From: an uncultured Oscillospiraceae bacterium
GTDB lineage: Bacteria > Bacillota_A > Clostridia > Oscillospirales > Acutalibacteraceae
Reading direction: 5' to 3'
NCBI GenBank assembly: GCA_910589395.1
Contig: CAJUTL010000011.1
Location: 15,651 to 79,650, forward strand
Length of the DNA stretch: 64,000 nt
In this document: positions 41,703 to 50,061 of the stretch, piece after piece
Layout of the letters: each line of letters starts with the position of its first letter
Position numbering within the stretch: position 1 is the first letter of the stretch
Translations under genes and position numbers: made by a program
The notes under the pieces: model-generated
What the model was told of the DNA's origin: nothing
Database searches by the model: none
The model's input: only the letters and a program-made list of their open reading frames with translations

Positions 41703-42437
41703 ATGCTTTCAAAAATGCGAGTCCGTATTCATAGCTGGGGAAGGGTGGTTCTAAAATCACTGCGGCGCTATTTTTCCAAAGGCGAACTGCTTCTGTGGGC
41801 TGTCTCGTCAGGCTTGATCCTGCTTTCCTTTCTGTTTTTTGACCGGGAAAATGTTCTTGTGCTGTGTGCTTCGCTGGTGGGGGCGGTTTCTTTGCTTCTC
41901 AATGCCAAGGGCAACCCTGTCGGACAGTTTTGCATGATCCTGTTCAGCCTGCTTTACGGTGTGATTTCCTATACTTTTTCCTATTACGGGGAAATGATCA
42001 CCTATCTGGGTATGACCGCTCCGATGGCTTTGTTTGCGCTGATTTCCTGGCTGAGGCACCCTTATGAAGGAAACCGGGCTGAGGTAACGGTAAACCGCCT
42101 TAAAAAAAGAGAGGTTGGCTTCATGCTTTTTCTGGCGGCTATTGTCACCCTGCTGTTTTATTTCATTCTGCGAAGCTTCAACACGGCCAATCTGCTTCCC
42201 AGCACGCTATCGGTCACCACCAGCTTTTTGGCGGTGTATCTGACCTTTCGCCGCAGCGCTTGTTATGCTCTTGCCTATGCGGCCAATGACCTTGTTTTGA
42301 TCCTTTTGTGGACGCTGGCCGTATTGGAAGACAGCACCTATATTTCCGTGATCGTTTGCTTTTTCCTGTTTTTTGTAAATGACATTTACGGTTTTCTCAG
42401 CTGGAGAAAAATGGGAAAGCGGCAGCGGAAGGAATAG
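41703..42437 (+). CDS. pnuC: PnuC-like nicotinamide riboside/vitamin transporter
   Basis: A 244-residue membrane protein of the PnuC family, which lets nicotinamide riboside (or, in variants, other vitamins) into the cell by facilitated diffusion. About seven helices; typical segments are ALISWLRHPYEGNRAEV in the central loop, the NLLPSTLSVTTSFLAVYLTFRR segment, ALAYAANDLVLILLWTLA and the C-terminal FFLFFVNDIYGFLSWRKM. The ATG at 41703 is 9 nt after GGAGGG. The substrate is not certain, since PnuT (thiamine) and PnuX (riboflavin) look similar. The attenuator-type leader suggests control by the vitamin or cofactor. The next gene starts 33 bp later. Confidence 0.87.
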   Translation: MLSKMRVRIHSWGRVVLKSLRRYFSKGELLLWAVSSGLILLSFLFFDRENVLVLCASLVGAVSLLLNAKGNPVGQFCMILFSLLYGVISYTFSYYGEMITYLGMTAPMALFALISWLRHPYEGNRAEVTVNRLKKREVGFMLFLAAIVTLLFYFILRSFNTANLLPSTLSVTTSFLAVYLTFRRSACYALAYAANDLVLILLWTLAVLEDSTYISVIVCFFLFFVNDIYGFLSWRKMGKRQRKE

Positions 42438-42470
42438 AAGGAAAAATAATTTTAGAAAGGCGGTAATTTT

Positions 42471-42967
42471 ATGTTCCGGGAAATGAGAAGAAAAAACAAC
42501 TGCTGAGCAGGGAGGAAAGCATACAACTCCTGAAAAATGGTAGTTTCGGTGTGCTAGCTCTGCTGGGAGAGGAAGGCTACCCTTATGCTGTGCCGTTAAG
42601 CTATGTGTATCATGACTCCTGCCTTTATTTTCATGGCGCGAAGACAGGCCATAAAGTGGACGCGATCAAGGGCTGTGAGAAAGCATCTTTTTGCGTAGTT
42701 TTACAGGACACGGTAATTCCGGAAAAATATACGACCTGTTACAAAAGCGTGATCGTTTTCGGTAAGCTTCATATTCTGGAGGGCGAGGAGACTCTGCGTG
42801 CGATACGTCTTCTGGCGGAAAAATATTCTCCAGCGGTTGAGATAGTTGAAAGGGAAAAAGAGATCAAGAAATTTCAAAACACGCTGTGTGTGTTAGAGCT
42901 TTCTATTCAGCATATGAGCGGAAAACAAGCAAAAGAGCTGGTAAAAGAGCTGGTAAAAGAGTCCTGA
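42471..42967 (+). CDS. Pyridoxamine 5'-phosphate oxidase family protein with apparent -1 frameshift
   Basis: A PNPOx-like/nitroimidazole-resistance-type FMN-binding split barrel (about 165 aa if joined). The core is clear: ESIQLLKNGSFGVLALLGEEGYPYAVPLSYVYHDSCLYFHGAKTGHKVDAIKG. However, the frame opened by the ATG at 42471 (AGAAAGGCGG ribosome site; MFREMRRKNNC) stops after 11 codons, while the conserved N-terminus continues in the -1 frame from 42497 (QLLSREESIQ). The switch falls exactly on A AAA AAC (42491-42497), so -1 slippage would restore the protein. Alternatives are a one-base deletion or sequencing error in the A run, or a shorter protein from an internal GTG at 42551. The C-terminus carries a doubled ELVKELVKE. 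Confidence 0.75.
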
Positions 42968-43008
42968 ATTTCTTTAAGCAGAGTTCCAAGTGATTTCGGG
43001 TACTGACA

Positions 43009-43046
43009 AAAAACACCTCGGGAAACATTTTCCGAGGTGTTTTTGT
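43009..43046. terminator. Bidirectional terminator
   Basis: Stem AAACACCTCGG / CCGAGGTGTTT with flanking A and T tracts, between convergent genes. Confidence 0.9.
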
Positions 43047-43053
43047 GAAGCGG

Positions 43054-43965
43054 TCAATCCAGGATCATCAATTCCCGCATGTATTTTATGGTGTAGCGAA
43101 TGCCCTTTTCACCCTTCTCATCAAGCCAGGTGGCGGAGTGGGGCTCTATGGCCAGATAGCCGTCATAGCCGTATTTATAGAGAATGGCGAAGAAGGCCCG
43201 CCAGTTGATGGCGTCAATACCCGCCGGGGGATTATCGTACCAATCATTTTTCTCTTCTCCCATATGAGCTTCCAGAGCGGCCCTGGCCTCGGGATAGGCC
43301 GTCATCAGGCCGCGCATGGCCCAGTGGTTAATTTCCCGGGAATCGCCCCGCTGGATCACGCCCTTGATGTGGCAGTATTTGAAACGGTCGCCCCAGGCAA
43401 GGCCCTCTTCCAGATAAGCGCCGTTCTGCCCGCCGTGAACAAAGCTGTGGGAGGGGTCGTATTTGATGCCCAGTCCCGGCACCTCGTCCAGCACCAGCCT
43501 CCATTGCTCCGGGGTGCGAATGTAGTTATCACCCATCACACAGTTGACAATGGCACACTCCATGTTTCGCTCTTTGGCATAAGATACGATCTGGTTCAGC
43601 ACTTTGATGGCGGCTGTAATATTCTTGTAGTAAGAGAGTTCTTTCACATAGGCCACGCTGCACAGATAATATTTGGCTCCCAGATAGGCGCCAAAATCGA
43701 TCACGGCTTTTACTTCCTCCCATTCCTCGGGGATCACATTGCCTTCTTTGTCAAGAATGGAGCTTGCCCAGCGCCCTACGGCGCCCACCTCCACACCGGT
43801 CTTTTGGCTGGCGGTGCGAATGGCTTCCTTTTCCTTTGTGATTTCCGCCATAGGCTGGCCAAAATAGGCGGTAGGGTTGCAGTCGAACTCCACAAAATCC
43901 AGGCCCAGTGATTTGGCATACTCCAGGCTTTCTGCCTTAGGTGGCTGAATGATTCCAAGCTTCAT
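43054..43965 (-). CDS. Sugar phosphate isomerase/epimerase (xylose isomerase-like TIM barrel)
   Basis: A 303-residue protein of the AP endonuclease 2/xylose-isomerase-like TIM-barrel family. Probable metal-site and barrel segments are GLDFVEFDC near the start, NMECAIVNCVMGDNY, LGIKYDPSHSFVHGG, FKYCHIKGV and the C-terminal GYDGYLAIEPHS. These fit sugar isomerases or inositol catabolism enzymes rather than true DNA endonucleases. The substrate is unknown, and no sugar pathway genes adjoin. The ATG at 43965 has AAAGGAA upstream and gives the first beta strand MKLGIIQPP. Confidence 0.83.
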   Translation of the reverse strand: MKLGIIQPPKAESLEYAKSLGLDFVEFDCNPTAYFGQPMAEITKEKEAIRTASQKTGVEVGAVGRWASSILDKEGNVIPEEWEEVKAVIDFGAYLGAKYYLCSVAYVKELSYYKNITAAIKVLNQIVSYAKERNMECAIVNCVMGDNYIRTPEQWRLVLDEVPGLGIKYDPSHSFVHGGQNGAYLEEGLAWGDRFKYCHIKGVIQRGDSREINHWAMRGLMTAYPEARAALEAHMGEEKNDWYDNPPAGIDAINWRAFFAILYKYGYDGYLAIEPHSATWLDEKGEKGIRYTIKYMRELMILD

Positions 43966-44009
43966 AAATCGAACATTCCTTTCTGCAAAATAAATAGAAT
44001 AAGAGGTCG

Positions 44010-44483
44010 TCAGAGCATTTCTTCCATCTGACAAAAGGTGGTCGTCATACCAAGCTTCCGGTATAGGGCAATCGCGTTTTTATTAAAATCCCATACCATC
44101 AAAGTCAGCTTTGCGGCATGCCTGTTTCGTGCCTGGCGCTTAGCTTCACCAATCAGCGCAGTGGCAACACCCTGATTCCGAAATTCCGGCGCGACATAAA
44201 GCTCCTCAATATGGGCGATCTTTGCCGGCCGGATGGGATATTCGGGGATATCGGGGTTTTCCTTGAAATTGAGCTGACAAAATCCTAGCAGCTTTCCTTC
44301 CTTTTCTGCGCCGAAGAGCACGCAATTTGGGTCTGAGAGCATCTTGGAAAATACTTCCGCCGTGGGAATGTATGGCTTTTCCTTAAAAATGTGAGGAAGC
44401 GCTTCATGATGAGAATGGCGTAAATCGGCAAAAAACTTTGCGAAAACATTATGATCCTTTTCTGTCAAGACACGTAGATTCAT
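44010..44483 (-). CDS. GNAT family acetyltransferase, second of a coupled pair (157 aa)
   Basis: GCN5-related acetyltransferase. Acetyl-CoA motif A: IEELYVAPEFRNQGVATALIGEAKRQARN (about residues 91-119); motif B: LTLMVWDFNKNAIALYRKLGM. It is closely similar in layout to its upstream neighbour (shared LYVAPEFR, LTLMVW and ALYRKLG segments). Its ATG at 44483 overlaps the neighbour's stop codon by one base (TAATG), so translation is probably coupled. The acceptor is unknown. A 44-bp gap separates it from the isomerase-like gene, which may be co-transcribed. Confidence 0.87.
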   Translation of the reverse strand: MNLRVLTEKDHNVFAKFFADLRHSHHEALPHIFKEKPYIPTAEVFSKMLSDPNCVLFGAEKEGKLLGFCQLNFKENPDIPEYPIRPAKIAHIEELYVAPEFRNQGVATALIGEAKRQARNRHAAKLTLMVWDFNKNAIALYRKLGMTTTFCQMEEML

Positions 44484-44989
44484 TACACATTGACTCCCGC
44501 ATTGTTTTCCAGCTTCTTTTCCATATTGATCAAAACAGGGGAGAACCCCAATTTTTTGTATAGCTCCATAGCGCCCTCGTTAAAGGACCAGACCATCAGC
44601 GTAAGGTGAGAAACACCTCGCTCCTTTCCAAGGCGTTCCGCCTCTCGATACAGCAGACTGGCAATTCCTCTCCGGCGAAATTCCGGCGCAACATATAAAT
44701 CGTCAATATGGCCGGTTTTTCGGGGCAGCAGAGGATAGAGCGGATCATCGGGGAGCTCCTTCCACATCACAACGCACATTCCTGCAGGCTTACCGTCCAC
44801 TTCAGCCAGAAACATACTGCGGTCAGCCTTTTGCAGATCTTCACAAAATACATCTTCCGGCGGCAGTCCGGCTTCCGGGCGAAACAGCTCCGGCATGGCC
44901 TTGGCGTGGAGCCGGTGCAGCTCCCGGTAAAACAAGGCGAAGGCGCCGTAATCCCCAGGTTCAAAAGAGCGCAAAATAATTTTGCTCAC
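44483..44989 (-). CDS. GNAT family acetyltransferase, first of a coupled pair (168 aa)
   Basis: GCN5-related acetyltransferase with motif A in IDDLYVAPEFRRRGIASLLYREAERLGKERG and motif B in LTLMVWSFNEGAMELYKKLGF. I place the start at the GTG at 44989 (MSKIILRSFEPGDYG), with GGAGGAA about 5 nt upstream; there is no ATG that keeps the family N-terminus. The pair with the downstream gene looks like a tandem duplication followed by divergence in the N-terminal substrate-binding half. Confidence 0.87.
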   Translation of the reverse strand: MSKIILRSFEPGDYGAFALFYRELHRLHAKAMPELFRPEAGLPPEDVFCEDLQKADRSMFLAEVDGKPAGMCVVMWKELPDDPLYPLLPRKTGHIDDLYVAPEFRRRGIASLLYREAERLGKERGVSHLTLMVWSFNEGAMELYKKLGFSPVLINMEKKLENNAGVNV

Positions 44990-45260
44990 AAAATTCCTCC
45001 CTTCAAAAAGTCTGAAGCAACATGATTCTATCATAGAAGCAGCTTGGCCGCAATAGGAGTTTTGGCGGAAAAAGCATTTCTCAAAGGGAAGAGTACAAAG
45101 GATAAAATCGCCAAAAAGAGAAAAATGCGGCATACCGGCGGTTTCCGCAAAAAATCACTTTTGCCAAAAATAAGAAATGGTTATTGCCGCATAAATAAAG
45201 TATATTGTTAATAGCGCAATTTGTGCCCCAAAATGCACACTAGCAAAAATGTTTGAATAC

Positions 45261-45289
45261 TTGAAAGCAGATAAGGATTCTATTATAAT
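45261..45289 (+). promoter_or_regulatory. Promoter of the AT-rich membrane protein gene
   Basis: TTGAAA (45261-45266), 17-bp spacer, TATAAT (45284-45289), ~30 bp before the ATG. The gap 44990-45317 is AT-rich and otherwise featureless. Confidence 0.85.
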
Positions 45290-45317
45290 AGGAATTACAA
45301 TTCATGGAGGTGAAAAG

Positions 45318-45884
45318 ATGAATTATAAAAAGCTATATGAGCAAAAAATACGAGAAGAAACCATTTTAAAGGATATGCTGGAAGCCAATGAACAGGAAAG
45401 AGCGTATAAGTATTCTGAAGAACAGCAGCTTGAAGCGCAAAAACATGCAGCAGGAAATCTAATATCACATTTTATTAATAATGTGGTGTTTAGGGCTATA
45501 AACGGAATTTTGCATTTGCTTACTATTATAGCTACATACGTTGCACTATTTGATAAGGCTATATTTAAAATGGAAGTAACAAAAACAGGTACTATCATTT
45601 TTGCTATTATAACTATTCTCTTATTTTTCACTATAATACTGATAAATTGGATATTTAAGCAAAAGATGGAAAAACAGCGGCGATGGATTGATTGTTTGTC
45701 GAAATTTGCAAACGATACAGCTACAATTTTGTTTTTTGTTGTAATAATTAGCTATATTTCTGATTCAATAACTATTTATATAGGATTTGCGTTACTGGTT
45801 CCTATAGCGATAATTTTTGTTTATGATATTATCATTCCGTGTGTGAAAAAGAAAGATTTGAAATGGTATGGCGAATTTGAATGA
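45318..45884 (+). CDS. Uncharacterised AT-rich polytopic membrane protein (188 aa)
   Basis: Not recognised. Residues 1-45 are hydrophilic and helical (KKLYEQKIREETILKDMLEANEQERAYKYSEEQQ, probable coiled coil, cytoplasmic). Four hydrophobic helices follow at ~62-80, ~92-113, ~130-150 and ~152-172, with a lysine-rich end. GGAGGTGA lies 6 nt before the ATG and a near-consensus promoter precedes it, so it looks functional. Codon use is strongly A/T-biased, unlike the GC-rich neighbours, which points to recent acquisition. No partner gene adjoins it. Confidence 0.7.
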   Translation: MNYKKLYEQKIREETILKDMLEANEQERAYKYSEEQQLEAQKHAAGNLISHFINNVVFRAINGILHLLTIIATYVALFDKAIFKMEVTKTGTIIFAIITILLFFTIILINWIFKQKMEKQRRWIDCLSKFANDTATILFFVVIISYISDSITIYIGFALLVPIAIIFVYDIIIPCVKKKDLKWYGEFE

Positions 45885-45915
45885 ATACTAACTACAGCTT
45901 TTACATTATTATAAA

Positions 45916-45958
45916 AGCAGAGTACGGCGGGACCAAAAGGCCCCGCCGCACTCTGCTT
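45916..45958. terminator. Terminator between convergent units
   Basis: Stem AAGCAGAGT.CGGCGGG / CCCGCCG.ACTCTGCTT. The T run lies on the minus-strand side (TTTTAT), so it mainly ends the rubredoxin (and perhaps V/A-ATPase) transcript. Confidence 0.8.
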
Positions 45959-45959
45959 C

Positions 45960-46118
45960 TTATTCCTTCGAGAACTGATCCTTCGGAACGCCGCAGATAG
46001 GGCAGACCCAATCCTCCGGCAGGTCCTCAAACTTGGTGCCGGGGGCGATCCCGTTATCGGGGTCTCCCGCTTCCGGATCATAGCGATAGCCGCATACATC
46101 GCATACATAAGCTTCCAT
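45960..46118 (-). CDS. Rubredoxin
   Basis: A 52-residue rubredoxin with both iron-binding loops: CDVCGYRYDPEAGDPDNGIAPG and CPICGVPKDQF (two CxxCG). It is a one-electron carrier in the cytoplasm, typically feeding oxygen or peroxide reductases in anaerobes. AGGAGGT is 7 nt before the ATG at 46118. It lies 82 bp after the last V/A-ATPase gene; a small hairpin (CCGAAAAATG/CATTTTTTCGG) separates them, so co-transcription is possible but not certain. Confidence 0.97.
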   Translation of the reverse strand: MEAYVCDVCGYRYDPEAGDPDNGIAPGTKFEDLPEDWVCPICGVPKDQFSKE

Positions 46119-46200
46119 GAAAAGTACCTCCTGATAAAATGAATGTTTTGTTAGGATAACCGAAAAAATGGAAAGAAATACATTTTTCGGATTTTCCACA

Positions 46201-46857
46201 TTAGAGAGTATCGTACCCGTGGGCCTGTGCCAGCATCATATCTTTTACCTTCATTAGGCGGATCTGGGTGGAACGCTCGTTTTCGTCCAGCTTCATGGTG
46301 ATATATTTGATATTTCGCTGCAGGTCCGGGATCATTACATGCTCCAGGGCGTTGACCCGGCGGCGGGTCTTTTCGATCTCCGCCGCCATGAGCTGGCAGG
46401 ATTTTTCGCATTCCGCCAGCTTGAGCATATCGGGAAATATATCCGCGAGAGACTGGATCGCGTCGTCCAGGTCGCTTGAGGTGAAGGCAAAGCCGTAGGA
46501 AAACATGTCGTTTTCATCGGGGGTGCGCGTTTTGAAGGTGAACTTGGGGATCTCCACGCTCATCACGTTTTCCACACCGCTTTCCAGGCTGACCTTCTGC
46601 TTCGGCGCCAGCAGGGCGGTGTTCAGCACCTCGTCCTGCATTCCGGCACGGGCCAGCAGGAAATTTTTATTGGCAGCCTGAATGCCCAGCTCCACATGTT
46701 CCCGCAAAGCTTTGTTTTCCCGAACCTTTTCCAGAAACTGCCGCATCAGCTCATCGCGCTTATCCTTCAGCAGCTTGTGGCCCTTGGTAGCCGTGACCAG
46801 CTTCTTTTTCAGCCGCGTCAGCTCCATACGGGTGGGATTTACCTGTGTGCCTGCCAA
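46201..46857 (-). CDS. ntpD: V/A-type ATPase subunit D
   Basis: A 218-residue central-stalk subunit (rotor), two long helices forming a coiled coil. The N-terminal VNPTRMELTRLKKKLVTATKGHKLLKDKRDELM is diagnostic. The start is a TTG at 46857, needed to keep the conserved AGTQVNPTRMEL; AAAGGTG lies upstream. It starts 6 bp beyond the ntpB stop. Last gene of the ATPase operon. Family gene symbols vary (ntpD/atpD). Confidence 0.95.
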   Translation of the reverse strand: MAGTQVNPTRMELTRLKKKLVTATKGHKLLKDKRDELMRQFLEKVRENKALREHVELGIQAANKNFLLARAGMQDEVLNTALLAPKQKVSLESGVENVMSVEIPKFTFKTRTPDENDMFSYGFAFTSSDLDDAIQSLADIFPDMLKLAECEKSCQLMAAEIEKTRRRVNALEHVMIPDLQRNIKYITMKLDENERSTQIRLMKVKDMMLAQAHGYDTL

Positions 46858-46863
46858 GGGTCA

Positions 46864-48237
46864 TCACACCTTTCCGTAATACTGATCCAGGAATTTATCG
46901 TTGATACGCTTCAGCTCGCTTCTGGGCAGAATGGAAAGCAGCTTCCAGCCGATATCCAGCGTTTCCTCAATGTCCCGGTTGGCGGTATAGCCCTGAGAAA
47001 CATATTCGTTTTCAAAGGCGTCCGCAAACTGAGCGTACTGCTTGTCGATCTCTGTCAAAGCTGCCTCGCCCAAAACCACCATCAGCTCTTTCGCTTCCTT
47101 GCCTCTGGCATAGGCGGCAAACAGCTGGTTCATGGTGCTGGCGTGATCGGCCCTGGTCTTTCCTTCGCCGATGCCCTTGTCCTTCAAACGGGACAGGGAG
47201 GGGAGCACATCGATGGGCGGCGCCACGTTTTTGCGGTACAGCTCACGGCTCAGAATGATCTGCCCTTCGGTGATATAACCGGTCAGGTCAGGAATGGGGT
47301 GGGTCTTGTCGTCTTCCGGCATGGTCAAAATGGGGATCAGGGTAATGGAGCCGTTTTTCCCCTTTTGTCTGCCGGCCCGTTCGTACAGAGAAGCAAGGTC
47401 GGTGTACATATAGCCGGGATAGCCCCGGCGCCCGGGCACTTCCTTCCGCGCGGCGGAAATTTCCCGCAGGGCGTCGGCATAGTTTGTGATATCGGTCAGA
47501 ATGACCAGCACGTGGTAATTCTTTTCAAAAGCCAGATACTCTGCCGCAGTCAAAGCCATGCGAGGTGTGGCGATACGTTCTACCGCCGGGTCGTTTGCCA
47601 GGTTCACAAACATTACGGTGCGGTCGATCGCGCCGGTTTCCTGGAAGCTTTGAATAAAGTAGTTGGATTCCTCGAAGGTGATACCCATGGCGGCAAACAC
47701 CACCACAAAGGGGTCGTTAGTTCCCCGTACCTTGGCCTGCCTGGCGATCTGCGCGGCAAGCTGGGCATGGGGAAGGCCGCTGGCGGAGAAGATGGGAAGC
47801 TTCTGGCCGCGAACCAGAGTGTTCAGGCCGTCGATGGCGGAAACGCCTGTCTGAATAAATTCCTGAGGATAGTTTCGGGCAGCCGGGTTCATGGGCAGGC
47901 CGTTGATATCGTCCCGGCGGTCGGGCAGGATCTCCGGCCCGCCGTCAATGGGACGGCCCAGGCCGTCAAAAACACGGCCCAGCATATCCTCACTGACCCC
48001 CAGTTCCATGCTGCGGCCCAGGAAGCGCACCTTGGAATTGGAAAGATTGATACCGGTGGAATTTTCAAAAAGCTGTACCAGGGCGTTTCCCTCGTTGATT
48101 TCCAGCACCTTGCAGCGCCGCTTTTCTCCGTTCCAGAGCTCGATCTCCGCCAGCTCGTCGTAGGTCACGTTCTCCACGTCCCGAACCAGCATCAGAGGAC
48201 CGGCCACTTCCTGGATCGTTCTGTATTCCTTAGGCAT
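46864..48237 (-). CDS. ntpB: V/A-type ATPase subunit B
   Basis: A 457-residue non-catalytic subunit of the A3B3 head. Typical segments: start EYRTIQEVAGPLMLVRDVENV, the SGLPHAQLAAQIARQA replacement of a true Walker A motif, and the SLSRLKDKGIGEGKTRADHA region near the end. Its ATG shares one base with the ntpA stop codon, so the two are translationally coupled. Confidence 0.97.
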   Translation of the reverse strand: MPKEYRTIQEVAGPLMLVRDVENVTYDELAEIELWNGEKRRCKVLEINEGNALVQLFENSTGINLSNSKVRFLGRSMELGVSEDMLGRVFDGLGRPIDGGPEILPDRRDDINGLPMNPAARNYPQEFIQTGVSAIDGLNTLVRGQKLPIFSASGLPHAQLAAQIARQAKVRGTNDPFVVVFAAMGITFEESNYFIQSFQETGAIDRTVMFVNLANDPAVERIATPRMALTAAEYLAFEKNYHVLVILTDITNYADALREISAARKEVPGRRGYPGYMYTDLASLYERAGRQKGKNGSITLIPILTMPEDDKTHPIPDLTGYITEGQIILSRELYRKNVAPPIDVLPSLSRLKDKGIGEGKTRADHASTMNQLFAAYARGKEAKELMVVLGEAALTEIDKQYAQFADAFENEYVSQGYTANRDIEETLDIGWKLLSILPRSELKRINDKFLDQYYGKV

Positions 48238-50009
48238 TAGAAGTCCTCCTTTGTCTGCTTCAATTCGTCGAGTTCTTTTTCCAGCTGCGCGGAAACCGCT
48301 TCAAAGGTTTCCTTTCGCTTGTCGGGCTGAGTATATTTGAAGCGCCCGATCTGCTCTCTGACCGGCAGGGTGATCAGCTTTTCAATATCCACGCCGCCAT
48401 TTAACGCTTCCAGAGATTTCTCATAGTATTCCAGAATCAACCGCATCATATCATACTGCTTTTCCAGAGAGGTGTAGGTGTCCACCTCGTCAAAAGCGTT
48501 CTGATGGAGGAAGTCCTCGCGGATCGAGCGGGAGGCCTCCAGCTTCAGGCGGTCAGGGGCGGAAAGCGCATCCATACCTACCAGCTGTACGATCTCGTCC
48601 AGCTCGGCCTCGTCCTGCAAAAGCCGCATGATCTGGGTGCGCAGCGTGACCCAATCCGGAGATACATGGGAAACGAACCAGGACTCCATGGTATCCAGAT
48701 ACAGAGAGTAGCTGGTCAGCCAGTTGATAGCAGGGAAATGACGCTTGTAGGCAAGAGAGGAATCCAAGCTCCAGAACACCTTGACAATGCGCAGGGTCGC
48801 CTGGGAAACGGGCTCGGAAATATCACCGCCGGGAGGGGAAACCGCGCCGATCACAGAAAGGGCTCCTTCCCGGTTTTCGCCGCCCAGGGTAATGACCCGT
48901 CCGGCCCGCTCATAGAACTGCGCAAGGCGGCTGCCCAGATAGGCGGGGTATCCCTCTTCACCGGGCATTTCCTCCAGGCGTCCGGACATTTCCCGAAGGG
49001 CCTCAGCCCAGCGGGAGGTGGAATCCGCCATCAGTGCCACGGAATAGCCCATATCCCGGAAATATTCGGCAATGGTGATACCGGTGTAAATAGAGGCTTC
49101 ACGGGCTGCTACAGGCATATCGGAGGTGTTGGCGATAAGCACGGTGCGCTTCATCAGGGAATAGCCGGTTTTCGGATCCACCAGTTCGGGGAATTCGTTT
49201 AGCACGTCGGTCATTTCGTTTCCCCGTTCACCGCAGCCGATATAAACCACAATATCGGCCTCGGCCCATTTTGCCAGCTGATGCTGCACCACTGTTTTGC
49301 CGCTGCCGAAGGGGCCGGGAACAGCGGCCACGCCGCCCTTGGCAATGGGGAAGAGGGTATCAATAACCCTTTGGCCGGTAATCAGGGGCATGTCCGGAGA
49401 AAGCTTTTCCTGATAAGGGCGGCCCCGGCGTACCGGCCACTTCTGCATCAGGGTGACGGGAACCTCCTTCCCGTCCGGTGTTTCCACCGTGGCAACGGTT
49501 TCCGTAACCGTAAAGCTGCCGGTCCGGATCTCCTTGAGCGTTCCCACGATCCCGGGCGGAACCATGATCTTATGGGAAACGATCTCGGTTTCCTGCACGG
49601 TGCCGATGATCGCGCCACCGGTCACAGGATCTCCGGCCTGCATGCAGGGCACAAATTCCCATTTGGTTTCCCTCTTCAGGGAGGGTACCTCCACGCCGCG
49701 CTGCAGGTTGTTGCCGGAAACCTTCATAATATCGTCCAGCGGGCGCTGAATTCCATCGTAAATACTGCTGATCAGGCCGGGCCCAAGTTCTACGCTTAAT
49801 GGTTCTCCAGTGGATTCCACCGGAGCGCCGGGGCCAAGACCGGAGGTCTCCTCGTAGACCTGAATGGAGGCCTCGTCGCCGTGGATCTCGATGATCTCAC
49901 CGATCAAGCGCTTATCGCTGACGCGTACCACGTCGAACATATTGGCGTCTCGCATCCCCTTGGCGATAACCAGAGGCCCGGCGACTTTTTTAATGGTGCC
50001 TTTACTCAT
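48237..50009 (-). CDS. ntpA: V/A-type ATPase catalytic subunit A
   Basis: A 590-residue catalytic subunit. Walker A is GPFGSGKTVVQHQ (about residue 232). The non-homologous region specific to V/A-type A subunits is present (about 110-200, with KVSGNNLQRGVEVPSL). Further motifs: GCGERGNEMTDVLNEFPEL and MADSTSRWAEALREMSGRLEEMPGEEGYPAYL. It hydrolyses or makes ATP at the A/B interface. It starts 52 bp after the ntpF stop. Confidence 0.98.
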   Translation of the reverse strand: MSKGTIKKVAGPLVIAKGMRDANMFDVVRVSDKRLIGEIIEIHGDEASIQVYEETSGLGPGAPVESTGEPLSVELGPGLISSIYDGIQRPLDDIMKVSGNNLQRGVEVPSLKRETKWEFVPCMQAGDPVTGGAIIGTVQETEIVSHKIMVPPGIVGTLKEIRTGSFTVTETVATVETPDGKEVPVTLMQKWPVRRGRPYQEKLSPDMPLITGQRVIDTLFPIAKGGVAAVPGPFGSGKTVVQHQLAKWAEADIVVYIGCGERGNEMTDVLNEFPELVDPKTGYSLMKRTVLIANTSDMPVAAREASIYTGITIAEYFRDMGYSVALMADSTSRWAEALREMSGRLEEMPGEEGYPAYLGSRLAQFYERAGRVITLGGENREGALSVIGAVSPPGGDISEPVSQATLRIVKVFWSLDSSLAYKRHFPAINWLTSYSLYLDTMESWFVSHVSPDWVTLRTQIMRLLQDEAELDEIVQLVGMDALSAPDRLKLEASRSIREDFLHQNAFDEVDTYTSLEKQYDMMRLILEYYEKSLEALNGGVDIEKLITLPVREQIGRFKYTQPDKRKETFEAVSAQLEKELDELKQTKEDF

Positions 50010-50061
50010 GTTTCTCGATCACCCGTTTCAAAATTTAATTGCTTGCTGCTTGGAGCAAGGC

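Noticed and set aside
42551..42967. Internal GTG at 42551 as the true start of the PNPOx-family gene
   Set aside because: It lies inside the conserved first beta strand and lacks a ribosome site, while the upstream ATG plus a -1 shift gives the family N-terminus.
45318..45884. Naming the AT-rich membrane protein as a known defence effector
   Set aside because: No diagnostic motif could be seen and no partner gene is adjacent; composition alone is not enough.
46696..48240. A 514-codon plus-strand frame opposite the ATPase genes
   Set aside because: Antisense shadow of ntpB and ntpD; low-complexity translation and no start signals.
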